Source: Levilactobacillus huananensis
GTDB taxonomy: Bacteria > Bacillota > Bacilli > Lactobacillales > Lactobacillaceae
Direction: 5' to 3'
Length of the DNA stretch: 64,000 bases
NCBI RefSeq assembly: GCF_003946145.1
Contig: NZ_RHOC01000004.1
Coordinates: 1 to 64,000, forward strand
This document shows, in pieces, positions 35,940 through 44,740 of the stretch. Positions within the stretch are counted from its first letter, which is position 1; every line of letters starts with the position of its first letter. Both the position numbers and the translations under genes were made by a program. The notes under the pieces were generated by a model. It was not told where the DNA came from. It searched no databases and worked only from the letters and a program-made list of their open reading frames with translations.

Positions 35940-37103
35940 CTATTTGATCTGGATACCATTCGTTTTGAAATTGTGCTCAGCTGTCTTTGCATTGTCAACA
36001 ATTTGAATCGAAGAATTATCATCCGTATTTAACTTAGAGATGTTGATATTCCCCTTGGAATCATACTTAAGTTCGGTCAAACTTACCTTGTACGTATCCG
36101 GTTTGGCATCTTCATCATCCTTATCTAACACGCTGTAAAGAACATCGACTTCTAAAAGCTGTGTACCACTATAGTCACCAATGCGATTAACCGTAACGTC
36201 TTCGCTAAGTGCATCCGCGTCATCATCCGTATATGGCACTAGATACATAGACTGGAAAGTATTGACATAATCCGAAAAATCATCAGATGAGTACTCCTTG
36301 TCAATTAAGGCGTCAGTCAATTTTTGAACTTCTCGGATATTTTTGAATTTGGTCAGTGGCTTGAGACCATGGACTTTTACAGTGAAGTAGTCATTACCCG
36401 TGAAGTTTTTATCGTCATCATCGAAGAAGCCATCAGGAGCTTTAATCTTGACCTTGTCTCCATTAGAAAGATGCCCATTATTTTCAACCGTCAAATCATT
36501 GGCTGATTTCCAATCCGAATTTTGACTCTTAACCACCGTTTGTCCTCGGCCATTAAAACCAGTGAAAGAAACCTTCAATTCTTTGAAAAGGCTACTCGTC
36601 GCAATTGTCTTGATCTTTTCCAAGCCCTTCACCTTGAAAGTTTTACTTTCTGGTTTAATCGGGTTACTTTTATCATTACCCGTGTCAACCTTCAGAGTGA
36701 CCGTATCGCCATTACTAAGATTACCAGATTTAGAAACAGTTACCGAGGTTTCCTTATACCATTGGCTAATCTTTGAAAGCTTCTCGCCATCCTCAGATGA
36801 TGACGCATCGCCATCATTCTGCCAGTCTTCAATATCATCTGGTCTGGCCAATAGCTTATTTGTCCAGTAGTCCCCCAGCTTGACGCGCTTGACCATGGTT
36901 TTCATCATGACATTCCCAGAGTTGAAGGCGACTTCACCGGAACCATTGTACCCAGTGAAGTGAACATTTGACGCATTATGACTAAGAACACTAATCTTAC
37001 GGTTATTCCACAGGTGCACGCCACCAAAAATTATAATCAAAAGTATTGCAACGATACCAATTCGGGTCCAGTTTTTCTTTGAAATGTTTTTTAGGGCATC
37101 CAT
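35940..37103 (-). CDS. Membrane-anchored extracellular protein with FTGxNGxG repeats (387 aa)
   Basis: MDALKNISKKNWTRIGIVAI opens an N-in signal anchor (about residues 14-32). The ectodomain contains two copies of a module beginning VHFTGYNGSGEV and VSFTGFNGRGQTVV, each with NGxLSNGDxVxxK further on. I know such modules from Firmicute zinc-ribbon/TcaA-like envelope proteins, here without the zinc ribbon. The remainder is acidic (many Asp). Start chosen by AGGAG 9 nt upstream. Downstream of the 199-residue membrane protein gene, 138 bp apart. Function unknown. Confidence 0.7.
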   Translation of the reverse strand: MDALKNISKKNWTRIGIVAILLIIIFGGVHLWNNRKISVLSHNASNVHFTGYNGSGEVAFNSGNVMMKTMVKRVKLGDYWTNKLLARPDDIEDWQNDGDASSSEDGEKLSKISQWYKETSVTVSKSGNLSNGDTVTLKVDTGNDKSNPIKPESKTFKVKGLEKIKTIATSSLFKELKVSFTGFNGRGQTVVKSQNSDWKSANDLTVENNGHLSNGDKVKIKAPDGFFDDDDKNFTGNDYFTVKVHGLKPLTKFKNIREVQKLTDALIDKEYSSDDFSDYVNTFQSMYLVPYTDDDADALSEDVTVNRIGDYSGTQLLEVDVLYSVLDKDDEDAKPDTYKVSLTELKYDSKGNINISKLNTDDNSSIQIVDNAKTAEHNFKTNGIQIK

Positions 37104-37241
37104 ATTGAACTCTCCTGTATTTAGTTTAGTTTTGCTAGTTGACAAAAAGAAAGCCCGGAGCCTTGACGACCAAAATGACACAGTATCGTCGCATCTTGGG
37201 TACAAGATAGCTCTAGGCTATGTGCCTGAGAATTTAAGTAA

Positions 37242-37841
37242 CTATTTCCGCGTATTGAGTGCCGTAAATACATTGGCCGCAGCGGAAATCGCAGACAGCT
37301 TATTCGTGGATTGATTAACGGACAAATTTTCTTGCTGCAAAGCCAGCTGGTCATTCTGAAAGTCTTGATTTTCGGCAACGTTAAAGGCTTCCTGTAAGGT
37401 CGTTGCGCGATTTTCATTAACTAAATGAATCAAACGATCAATCGTCCAGAAACTATAGAACTTATCAGGGAAATCAGCTTTGCCGTCAATGTAGGACTGA
37501 GCTGACATCTCCTGCGTGATCTTTTCATTGGCCTGTTCCACAATCTGCGCAGCTAACTTCTTTTTCTTGAAATAGAGAATAATGGCATAAACCATACCAC
37601 CCCAGCATGCAAACATTGCAATCACCCCAAGCACATTACCGGCAATATTGGTAGCAGCACCGGTAATAAATGGTAGCAGAATCATCAATCCAATGACAAT
37701 ACCGATTGTTTGTCTTTTGAGCGACTTGGTTTGAGCAGCAAATGCCTGCTTAGCCTCATAAGCATCGTGGCGAGCATCCTGCACGCCAGCAGTTAAATCG
37801 CGCTTTGCAAATAAATACTTTAAAATTTCTTCTTTTGTCAA
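37242..37841 (-). CDS. Hypothetical membrane protein with two central helices (199 aa)
   Basis: Not recognised. A helical cytosolic N-terminus (EILKYLFAKRDLTAGVQDAR), two transmembrane helices at about residues 45-62 and 66-90 separated by a tight turn, then a long helical, coiled-coil-like cytosolic tail rich in Gln and Asn. TTG start with a weak GAAGA site. Lies just after a decayed gene and before the FTGxNGxG protein on the same strand, so these may be an accessory envelope cassette. Confidence 0.6.
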   Translation of the reverse strand: MTKEEILKYLFAKRDLTAGVQDARHDAYEAKQAFAAQTKSLKRQTIGIVIGLMILLPFITGAATNIAGNVLGVIAMFACWGGMVYAIILYFKKKKLAAQIVEQANEKITQEMSAQSYIDGKADFPDKFYSFWTIDRLIHLVNENRATTLQEAFNVAENQDFQNDQLALQQENLSVNQSTNKLSAISAAANVFTALNTRK

Positions 37842-37871
37842 AATGTCATCTTCTTCGTTTTTTATGTAAAA

Positions 37872-38189
37872 CTAATCTCCAAAAGCATCCGTTAAATTTG
37901 TCGTGAACGTAACCAATTCAGACTCGGAAGTGACCACAGTCAGCCGTGCTCATCTGCCAGTCCTACACTGGATAACATCAAGAATAACCATCAGAAGTTT
38001 ACTATCAGTCCGGTAAATTTCTGCGGCCCTTTCCCCATCTCGGTATTAAACAATCTGACCAAATCACAGATGAAGTTTAATCTATTCCTCGATTCGATAA
38101 ATAATGCGCCACCTCCGGAAGATCAATACCATTGATCTTTATAGGAATTCTGACGCCTGATAACTTCATCCTGAAAAATTTGACTTCAT
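37872..38189 (-). pseudogene. Decayed gene upstream of the 199-residue membrane protein
   Basis: GGAGTGGTGAAG-ATG starts a frame that breaks at once. Coding-like pieces follow in different frames: MKLSGVRIPIKINGIDLPEV, then LVRLFNTEMGKGPQKFTGLI, then MVILDVIQCRTGR, a TGA, and LTVVTSESELVTFTTNLTDA with FGD and a stop at 37872. At least two frameshifts and one nonsense change. About 105 residues originally. Not identified. Confidence 0.45.
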
Positions 38190-38755
38190 CTTCACCACTC
38201 CAATCTCATTATTTTATTTTTTTAACATCATAACAGACCATACTCTACACTAATTAGAGTAGCAAATGTAGTGCCAAGGATCAATATCAACCATCACTAA
38301 TGATCGACCAACATGCATTTGAGACGAAGTTACAATTAAAAAAGCATTCCTAAACTTAAGTAACAGGCAGGTGCTACCAACCCCCAAAAGAAATATACGC
38401 TATAGGGTGTGGATGAACAATTCACTGACACCATTTTTATTTACCAATCGACTAAAACCAGCCAAAACTGCAATAAGCGATATGTCTCTCCAAAGTCAGT
38501 TCACCAGGACTGAAAAAAAGATGCGGAATATTCTCCACACCTTTCGTATCTTATTCCATTTCATTACTAAATGTCACATTGGGAGTAGCTTAAGAACTTA
38601 TGGTGGCACTTAGACCGTCACAATTCAAAAAAATGCCGTCAAATCGAGAAACAGCCAACATGGAATTGATAGTAACCAAGTACTTTTCTTGATTGTTGCG
38701 TGATGGTACCCGCTAGGAAAACTCTTATCCAATTAACATTTAATTTTAATTAATA
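38190..38755. other. AT-rich gene-free stretch
   Basis: No convincing gene. An 80-codon plus-strand frame (38371-38613) begins with GTG without a good ribosome site and is rejected. The minus strand near 38190-38260 probably contains the promoter of the decayed gene. Confidence 0.3.
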
Positions 38756-38789
38756 GAAAAAGCGCTACGACCAAAGCCGCAGCGCTTCC
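38756..38789 (-). terminator. Terminator of the 88-residue protein gene
   Basis: Minus-strand GAAGCGCTGCG / CGTAGCGCTTT stem followed by TTTC, directly after the stop at 38792. Confidence 0.85.
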
Positions 38790-38791
38790 GC

Positions 38792-39058
38792 TTAGATTAA
38801 CATTAACGTGACACCTTTGATTGGCGTTAAGCTGTCGCCCAGGTCACCGAAAACCAGTTCCTTCTTGAAAACCGGTGAGTCGAGCGCAACCAAATTGGTT
38901 TTATCAAGGCTCAGATGATAACGGCCATGCTTATCCCGTTCCAAAGTATAATTAATAAATTCCTGTTCAGGGGCGTAAGTCGCAAAGTGGGCAGCGTAGT
39001 GACCGGTCTGATGGGAAACGACCAGACGAATCCCGTTTTCATCTCTAAAAATGTGCAA
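38792..39058 (-). CDS. Hypothetical small protein (88 aa)
   Basis: Not recognised. Soluble, with a beta-rich look and the segments LVVSHQTGHYAAHFATYAPE, INYTLERDKHGRYHLSLDK and KELVFGDLGDSLTPIKG. TTG start with AGGAGTG at 9-nt spacing and a terminator immediately after the stop, so it is a real single gene. No neighbours suggest a role. Confidence 0.65.
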   Translation of the reverse strand: MHIFRDENGIRLVVSHQTGHYAAHFATYAPEQEFINYTLERDKHGRYHLSLDKTNLVALDSPVFKKELVFGDLGDSLTPIKGVTLMLI

Positions 39059-39105
39059 AATTGTTCACTCCTAAATTGATTGGAAATTATCTGGCTTTGG
39101 CAGAA

Positions 39106-39297
39106 AATAAAAAAGGAAGGGTCGCGCTCAGGTGCCCCCTTCCGCTATCAACACGTGGTCGATCGGTGGGGAGATCCGTGGCACGACTGGTGGCAACCAC
39201 GGCCCAGCAGCAATCTTCGACGACCTCCGGGTACACAGTGATGCCAGCCCTACCAAACGTCAAACACGCTTGGCATCACCAGATAATTCCTCTATGT
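39106..39297 (-). ncRNA. Candidate small RNA
   Basis: On the minus strand an extended -10 (TGGTACAAT, 39304-39312) would start a transcript of about 190 nt that ends in a GGAAGGG...CCCTTCC hairpin followed by TTTTTTATTTT (39106-39143). Near the 5' end CCAAGCGT-5-ACGTTTGG forms a stem, flanked by GATG/CATC. Only a nine-codon frame follows the AGAGG site; a longer open frame has no ribosome site. Could be a true sRNA or the remains of a lost gene. Confidence 0.35.
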
Positions 39298-39500
39298 ACT
39301 TCGATTGTACCATACTTACCCTGAAAAGATCAGTCGGGAGCGAAATCCCAATCACCCTCTCATTTTAGCTGCCCCTTGTCTGTGTGCGACAAACATGCTT
39401 CAATATGAATAGCGCTTGGCGACGGCTCACAGCCCGCCAGCAGATTCACCCAATAAAGACTATACTATTTCATAACGATTACACGTATGGAGGCCCTACA

Positions 39501-40094
39501 ATGGCAAACACAAAAAACAGTCAGGCGGCAAAGATTCGCCAACAGATCATCAGCTGGCTTCAAGATCCGGCAGAAACAGAAGTCGTCTCCCAGGAAAAGT
39601 TTCCCGGGATTCGCGGGATTAGAGCCGTCAGCCTACGCCAGAAGCTAGGCGATCTTGGCTACGTCAACTCTGTCGTCATGGGGGCCGTCTCCGCAGCACC
39701 TTCGATAGACACACGCATCAAGAAAGCCGCCCGTAAGCCGCGCCAGGTCTTCTATTATTTCGACGGTGACCCCGATACCACCCCAGCCCCAACCAAACCG
39801 GTCGTCAACGCGACGACAAGCCAGCCTAAGCTAGCTTCGACTCCCGCAACACCACAGGCCGTGTCACCGGCTGTTAAAGGTCTCAGCGGCACCAGCGCCT
39901 TCCAGGACCTCTTGGCAACCAACCAAGCGCTCCACAACCAGGTCAACGACTTGTTGGATGCCGCTCAGCAACAGCGCCCCTTAGGCGACCTCGAGCTCAC
40001 CTTCTTGACGGACTTTACGGCTCAGGTTGCTAAGCAAACCGAACTATTAGATGCCTTGGCGACCCAAGAACGTATCGACCAACTGCGACACTAA
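39501..40094 (+). CDS. Hypothetical protein with Pro/Thr-rich linker (197 aa)
   Basis: Not recognised. The N-terminal 75 residues (QQIISWLQDPAETEVVSQEK, then LRQKLGDLGYVNSVVMGAV) look like a compact helical, possibly winged-helix domain. Residues about 90-130 are a Pro/Thr/Ala linker, and the C-terminus (about 135-197) is helical with coiled-coil spacing. No signal peptide. ATG chosen by GGAGG 8 nt upstream; the frame is open further upstream without a site. DNA-binding adaptor is a possibility only. Confidence 0.6.
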   Translation: MANTKNSQAAKIRQQIISWLQDPAETEVVSQEKFPGIRGIRAVSLRQKLGDLGYVNSVVMGAVSAAPSIDTRIKKAARKPRQVFYYFDGDPDTTPAPTKPVVNATTSQPKLASTPATPQAVSPAVKGLSGTSAFQDLLATNQALHNQVNDLLDAAQQQRPLGDLELTFLTDFTAQVAKQTELLDALATQERIDQLRH

Positions 40095-40169
40095 GCGCTT
40101 GCTCAGTCGTTAGCACACTGAACAAGGCCCTAAATAATTCGGTTTTTGAAACTTTTTCTTCAAAAAGTC

Positions 40170-40198
40170 TTGACTTTCCGTCCCGCAACCCTTATTCT
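40170..40198 (+). promoter_or_regulatory. Promoter of the DUF2187-like gene
   Basis: TTGACT and TATTCT with 17-bp spacing, about 35 bp before the start. A small hairpin ACTTTTT-CTTC-AAAAAGT lies immediately upstream (40151-40168). Confidence 0.6.
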
Positions 40199-40230
40199 TT
40201 TATAAATTACTTTTAAGGGGGACGATTGCT

Positions 40231-40494
40231 GTGGCATTACATGAAAACGATCGCGTCTTTTGTGAAAAGACCGAGCTCTTCTCAAACTCATTTTACGGCA
40301 CCATTACCAAGATGTATGAACACTCTGCGATAGTTAAGGTTGAACCAAACCAGCTGTCAAAGAAAGAAACAGACAAAATCGACTCCTTCGGCGATCTCGT
40401 TGTGATTCGCCAAGCCGAACTTCAATTGGTCGACGCTGAGGGTCATCCCATGGATGAGCCTGAAGAAGACGAACCTTTAGAAGCAGCAGAATAG
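40231..40494 (+). CDS. DUF2187-like small protein (87 aa)
   Basis: Short acidic-tailed protein. ENDRVFCEKTELFSNSFYGT followed by ITKMYEHSAIVKVE resembles the KOW-like barrel of DUF2187/YkvS proteins (a basic start, a glycine-turn and a valine-rich strand). The tail is very acidic (DEPEEDEPLEAAE). GTG start with AAGGGGG upstream, own promoter and own terminator. Function unknown; family match is moderate. Confidence 0.65.
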   Translation: MALHENDRVFCEKTELFSNSFYGTITKMYEHSAIVKVEPNQLSKKETDKIDSFGDLVVIRQAELQLVDAEGHPMDEPEEDEPLEAAE

Positions 40495-40504
40495 GACGTT
40501 AAGC

Positions 40505-40538
40505 AAGGGAATGTGGCAGCGGCCATATTCCCTTTTTT
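40505..40538 (+). terminator. Terminator of the DUF2187-like gene
   Basis: AAGGGAATGTGGC-AGCG-GCCATATTCCCTT followed by TTTT. Confidence 0.85.
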
Positions 40539-40683
40539 GTTTGCTTTTTCTGGCGAAGAAGCCCCTAACACCGCCTGACCGGAAACCAACTAGACAACTG
40601 GAATAGGTTTCCGAACCAAAGCCGGCCTTGGTGTAAATGCCGGATTCTCTAACAGCAACAGACGACTACGCCAAACTCAAGCC

Positions 40684-40717
40684 CAAAATAAAAGAGGTGT
40701 CAGTAACGACACCTCCC
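40684..40717 (-). terminator. Terminator of the MarR family gene
   Basis: Minus-strand GGAGGTGTC / GACACCTC stem around GTTACT, then TTTTATTTT. Confidence 0.85.
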
Positions 40718-40748
40718 TCTGCACAGAACAGAGATTCCTTTGAGTCGT

Positions 40749-41135
40749 TTATTCGGGTTCAATAACACCAGCGATCTGTCGCATGAGCTCTGGGAGTTCT
40801 TCGACCAGCACATCACTAACGTGTTCCTCAACCTTTCGACCTCTGGCCGTGATTTGAAAAACATGGTAGCGGCGATCGGTTGGCAAGGTCTCATCCTGAA
40901 TGAACCCACCATTCAACAATCGGCTAATCTGAATCGACACCATAGATTGGCCGACATTCAATCGCCGAGAAAGTTCACTGGTACTGATCTTTTCCGTCGC
41001 GAGTTCATGTAAAATCCGGTACTGTTCAAACGTAATTGCATCTCCACTGCTCGGTCGCTTGATAAAGGGACGCAGGAGCGAATTCAACTGGTGAATCCGG
41101 TCGACGTCCATGGCCAACTTATTGGCTTCCATCAT
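40749..41135 (-). CDS. MarR family transcriptional regulator (128 aa)
   Basis: Dimeric winged-helix regulator. FEQYRILHELATEKISTSEL leads into the recognition region SRRLNVGQSMVSIQISRLLN, followed by the wing (IQDETLPTDRRYHVFQITARG). Slightly short for the family. The ATG at 41135 is used because GAGGAGG lies 9 nt upstream; the frame is open 40 codons further. Single gene, no obvious target besides itself. Confidence 0.88.
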   Translation of the reverse strand: MMEANKLAMDVDRIHQLNSLLRPFIKRPSSGDAITFEQYRILHELATEKISTSELSRRLNVGQSMVSIQISRLLNGGFIQDETLPTDRRYHVFQITARGRKVEEHVSDVLVEELPELMRQIAGVIEPE

Positions 41136-41358
41136 GATGCTCTTCCTCCTCGTGACCCGGTGATATGCCGCACCGGTAGTCCTTAACATAGTCATAGGTA
41201 GTTGGCGATTCATGGGTAAAAAGCATAATCCCTTAAAGTTACCGCCCCTAAACATCCTACCATAGATAACTGACTATATTATAAACAAATCACATCTTAG
41301 CCAAATTTCTTTATTACCAAACTAATATGACCGGCACCGTTAGTGTCGCTAAACCCTA

Positions 41359-42234
41359 TTATTCCGCCGTATGCCGCTCATCCTCGTACCTGTATTTACG
41401 GGTATCCCCATCGAGAACTTGACGGACCAGTTCTTCAACCTCTTCATCCGGAAGAATCATACCAACCTTACGCAAGAGGTCTTGGGCCAACCCAGCGTGG
41501 TGGGCCAATCGTTCTGCCATAACCTCTTCGGAAGCCATCACATAATCGAATTGCTTGTCGTTGTGATGCTGGTTGTCGGCGAAGTCTTGTCTGCGTGACT
41601 GGGCCTTGAAGAGGCCCCGGGCCTCGTTGATATGCGTCCATAGTCTGTCTTTGGTATCGCAAACAATCATCTCCATTCCGTTCTTTAACTGGACCTTGAC
41701 CTTCCCCTTGACGCCAAATGAATTAATCTCGTCAATCAGGTGGCCGTTAATCCAGCTGTGATGACCGCCCTTCTGGGGCTTGTCGGTTGGGACCATCAAG
41801 AAGCGGCCGACAACGACTGGGTAGGGTTGCGTCAGGTGATTTTTCTTAGCCTCATGCGCAATGTCAAACCTCGTCTGTCCAGCGGCCGCACGCCCTTTGT
41901 TAATCACCTTCGTGGGAGTCATATCCGTCCTGAAGATGTGATCATTCGCCCAGACGATGGTTTGACGCTGTTGTCGCGTGGTACACATGTTCTTGGCAAA
42001 GACAATATTGGGCCAATCAAAATCACTATCGGTGCCTGGATAAACATCGATCACATCATCCAGGGTTAACTTGGTCGTATCAAGGACGCCTGTCTCTTGA
42101 ATCTGCAGCCGTATCTCGGGCCGTAGACCCTTGATGTGACTAAGAGGTGAATACTTCAATGGCTTGCTCCAGTGGTCATTTTGGCACCTTAAATAATTAC
42201 CATGGTTGGTCCCTACCCACGTACATAATGGCAT
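41359..42234 (-). CDS. Protein of unknown function, weak similarity to ComK-type regulators (291 aa)
   Basis: Soluble, no signal. The segment GRFLMVPTDKPQKGGHHSWI followed by NGHLIDEI and VQLKNGMEMIVCDTKDRLWTH recalls the pattern of ComK (pro-rich SP..., WIN, hydrophobic strand with NG) but the protein is about 100 residues longer than ComK and has a charged C-terminal extension. No ribosome site precedes the ATG, so the start is uncertain. Divergent from the HTH protein gene at 42460, with an inverted repeat between them. I rate the ComK idea as a hint only. Confidence 0.5.
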   Translation of the reverse strand: MPLCTWVGTNHGNYLRCQNDHWSKPLKYSPLSHIKGLRPEIRLQIQETGVLDTTKLTLDDVIDVYPGTDSDFDWPNIVFAKNMCTTRQQRQTIVWANDHIFRTDMTPTKVINKGRAAAGQTRFDIAHEAKKNHLTQPYPVVVGRFLMVPTDKPQKGGHHSWINGHLIDEINSFGVKGKVKVQLKNGMEMIVCDTKDRLWTHINEARGLFKAQSRRQDFADNQHHNDKQFDYVMASEEVMAERLAHHAGLAQDLLRKVGMILPDEEVEELVRQVLDGDTRKYRYEDERHTAE

Positions 42235-42293
42235 GAAACACGAATGATAGCAAGAAATATACTCAACTTGTATATAAAAGAAATATCAGCGTA

Positions 42294-42349
42294 ATAACTG
42301 ACATAAAGCGGTCTAAACGATGTCTACCGGTAATTATTATGCCAGTTAT
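42294..42349. promoter_or_regulatory. Inverted repeat in the divergent intergenic region
   Basis: ATAACTGACATAA (42294-42306) and TTATGCCAGTTAT (42337-42349) match at 12 of 13 positions as inverted repeats, 30 bp apart, between the divergent genes at 42234 and 42460. Possible shared operator. Confidence 0.4.
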
Positions 42350-42459
42350 ATACGAACTATAATCTATTTTATACAATTTAAATCCGTTTTCTCACCTAAT
42401 CTTCACCCAACTCTCGCATTCGCTTGGTATACTCGACAAAAATGAAGGGACTGGTCATC

Positions 42460-43113
42460 ATGCAAGACCCCAAAACACCCGTGAATTCGCTAGGAAAAAT
42501 ACTGACTCTAACACGTCTGATTCCCGGGAATGGTGTTCCCGTGTTCTTCGTCGCACGCAACCTAGACATCCCCGAATGGTACCTGCAAGGCCTCGAGGAC
42601 GATAAGATCCCCCGGCCTAACATTGACCGCCTCGCGCTGGTTCTGTTGACTTATGGCCTCACGCTCGACCTGCTCGATACCTACCAGATGGACCCGGATC
42701 TGACCACGACCCTCTTCAAACGCGGACTGCGTCATAACCAAGAACTCCGTAACATGGACCTGGGCGAAGAGATCGACTGGCCCGACACCGCGGCTTTCGC
42801 TCAAGGCTACGGAATCATCAGTATGACCGACAAGGCTGATCGCCATAACTATGCCGATATTCTGCGCTGTCTACGTCAAGAATTCGACGCCACGTCGATT
42901 CCAACTGCCAGCCAACGCTATGGGGTCGCCCCAATCATCTACTGGCAGATCGAGGCTGCACGGATACCGACACCCGCCAAGATCATTGCTGATCTGAAGA
43001 CACGCCTACACGCAGACGACCTGACCCCCTTCTTAACGACTTCTGACCTGTACCAGGCGATCTCCCAACAGTTAGAGGAAGACCAGGATAATTTACCAGC
43101 ATCTCAGTCATAA
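42460..43113 (+). CDS. Probable HTH (XRE-like) protein with two similar halves (217 aa)
   Basis: No signal peptide. Residues about 25-75 (VFFVARNLDIPEWYLQGLED, then IDRLALVLLTYGLTLDLLD) have XRE-type HTH spacing. A second region (about 130-180: SQRYGVAPIIYWQIEAARIP, then KIIADLKTRL) repeats the pattern. Acidic overall. The ATG at 42460 has AAGGGA 9 nt upstream. It faces away from the 291-residue gene and toward the S-layer cluster; a role in its control is only positional speculation. Confidence 0.6.
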   Translation: MQDPKTPVNSLGKILTLTRLIPGNGVPVFFVARNLDIPEWYLQGLEDDKIPRPNIDRLALVLLTYGLTLDLLDTYQMDPDLTTTLFKRGLRHNQELRNMDLGEEIDWPDTAAFAQGYGIISMTDKADRHNYADILRCLRQEFDATSIPTASQRYGVAPIIYWQIEAARIPTPAKIIADLKTRLHADDLTPFLTTSDLYQAISQQLEEDQDNLPASQS

Positions 43114-43220
43114 GTGCTTAGACGCAAATTTAGGGGGATTAGAATCGACATTTGTCGATTAGTGTCCTAATTATTTATATATTCATAACTATGAAACATC
43201 ATCTTTCGAAAAAATTTCGT

Positions 43221-43250
43221 AAAAAAAGGCCCCCCGCGGGGTGGCCTTTC
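43221..43250 (-). terminator. Terminator of the first S-layer gene
   Basis: Minus-strand AAAGGCCACCCCGC / GGGGGGCCTTT stem followed by TTTT. Confidence 0.88.
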
Positions 43251-43266
43251 AGTTTAGAAATTAGAT

Positions 43267-44568
43267 TTAATTAGCTGGCGTAAAGTCACCAACAGAAGTC
43301 GTTGACGTTACGAAGCCCTTTTGAGCATTGTAATAGATAGTTGAAGCAGTACCACCAAAGACAGCATCCGTCGCATGGTTCAACGTGAATTTGTAAGCAA
43401 TGTGCTTAGTACTATCCTTAGGATCTGTCTTCTCAGTGACAACAGTGAAGTCGCCAGCACCATCGGCCTTCAAGTGGGTTTCGATATCACTTGCAGTGGC
43501 AGCTAAACCACTAGGTTGCTTAAAGAAAGCGTCAGCTTGGATAGCTGTGTTAACAGCCGTAGGGAACTTCAGTGAAGTTTGTGCATCAGCATCAGCATCG
43601 CCGTTGTAAACCTTCAAAGTCGTTGAAAGCGTAACAGAGTTGTTGGCCGTAACGTAAACCGTCACAGTCGTATCCTTAGCATAAGTATCTGCAACATTAC
43701 CAAAGGTTGTGTCAGCATCCTTACCTGCTAAAGTGTAACCTGCTGGCTTCAAGTTTTCAGCTTGAGTGTATGCATCAGCTTTAGCTAAAGTCGTAACATC
43801 CTTAGCATAAGCGTAAATCTTTGAGTCAACCTTTGTACCGGTACTCTTGTTAATGTAATTGAACGTTACACCATCTTTAGCAGAAGCGTCAGTAGCAGGC
43901 TTAGTCGCTGTCAAAGCCTTGTAGTAGATGTAACCATTAACTTCAGGGTTCTTAGCGTCCTTAACGTAGTAGTAAAGCGTACCTTCACGAGACTTCTTAA
44001 CAGCCTTCGTCACTATCAATTCGTCGTTAGCGTAGGCCGTGGTGTCACTAACCTTCGTTGAGGCACCGTATTGGGTGTAACGAGGTGCTGACCAAGTCAC
44101 GTTTTGAGTCCCTGGCTTAGCGAAGTACATCGTGGTTGTTGAAGGCATAGTAGCGTTCTTAGTCGTTGCGGCCTTCTTGATCCCACCGGCGAAAGTCCCC
44201 TTCTTCGTTCCACCGTACACGAAACCACGGTACTTACCATCCATAGAAACAACCTTGTAGTAGTATGTTCCCTTGTTGGTCTTAGCCATTTGGTAAGCCC
44301 GGAAGTATTGCTTGGACTTCTTGGAAGTTCCAAACTTCTTCATAGAAGTCTTGGAAAGAACCTTCTTGGCACCCTTTACAACACCTGGCTTGGTGTATAA
44401 AGCATTCTTACCATTTGATTGAACGTTACGCTTGGAACCTTTGTAACTCAGGTTAGTCGTCGACGTTACCTTGGTTTTCTTAGCAGCTTGAGCGGTCGTT
44501 GCTGAAACAGCACCTAAACTCAAAACAGCTAAACCAAGAAATAATGACTTGGTTAAACGTGATTGCAT
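43267..44568 (-). CDS. S-layer protein, L. brevis Slp type, copy 1 (433 aa)
   Basis: Secreted surface-lattice protein. Signal peptide MQSRLTKSLFLGLAVLSLGA ending near TAQA (28). The N-terminal wall-binding region (to about 200) has the Slp features NALYTKPGVVKGAKKVLSKT, YFRAYQMAKTNKGTYYYKVV, DGKYRGFVYGG and REGTLYYYV. The C-terminal half, expected to self-assemble and face outward, is variable and ends VGDFTPAN, as in copy 3. Very basic N-terminus. AGAGGAG ribosome site. Monocistronic. Alternative S-layer genes in L. brevis are differentially expressed; which copy is used here cannot be told. Confidence 0.9.
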   Translation of the reverse strand: MQSRLTKSLFLGLAVLSLGAVSATTAQAAKKTKVTSTTNLSYKGSKRNVQSNGKNALYTKPGVVKGAKKVLSKTSMKKFGTSKKSKQYFRAYQMAKTNKGTYYYKVVSMDGKYRGFVYGGTKKGTFAGGIKKAATTKNATMPSTTTMYFAKPGTQNVTWSAPRYTQYGASTKVSDTTAYANDELIVTKAVKKSREGTLYYYVKDAKNPEVNGYIYYKALTATKPATDASAKDGVTFNYINKSTGTKVDSKIYAYAKDVTTLAKADAYTQAENLKPAGYTLAGKDADTTFGNVADTYAKDTTVTVYVTANNSVTLSTTLKVYNGDADADAQTSLKFPTAVNTAIQADAFFKQPSGLAATASDIETHLKADGAGDFTVVTEKTDPKDSTKHIAYKFTLNHATDAVFGGTASTIYYNAQKGFVTSTTSVGDFTPAN

Positions 44569-44691
44569 GTGTTTATCTCCTCTGGAATTAAGTAATTTGT
44601 TACCGCTAACTAGTATACCAAATTAAGCGCTTAAATTACCGATCATTCCCAAAAATTAATAAGTCTCGATGGCCTAGTGCCAGAACACAAC

Positions 44692-44720
44692 AAAAAAGTG
44701 ACCATCTCTGGCCACTTTTG
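44692..44720 (-). terminator. Terminator of the second S-layer gene
   Basis: Minus-strand AAAAGTGGCC-AGAGAT-GGTCACTTTT then TT. Confidence 0.85.
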
Positions 44721-44740
44721 GATCAGTCATTTGAATTAGA

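Noticed and set aside
35740-36006. 88-codon plus-strand frame
   Set aside because: Starts inside a terminator hairpin and its end is antisense to the FTGxNGxG protein gene.
38371-38613. 80-codon plus-strand frame
   Set aside because: GTG start without a ribosome site in decayed AT-rich DNA.
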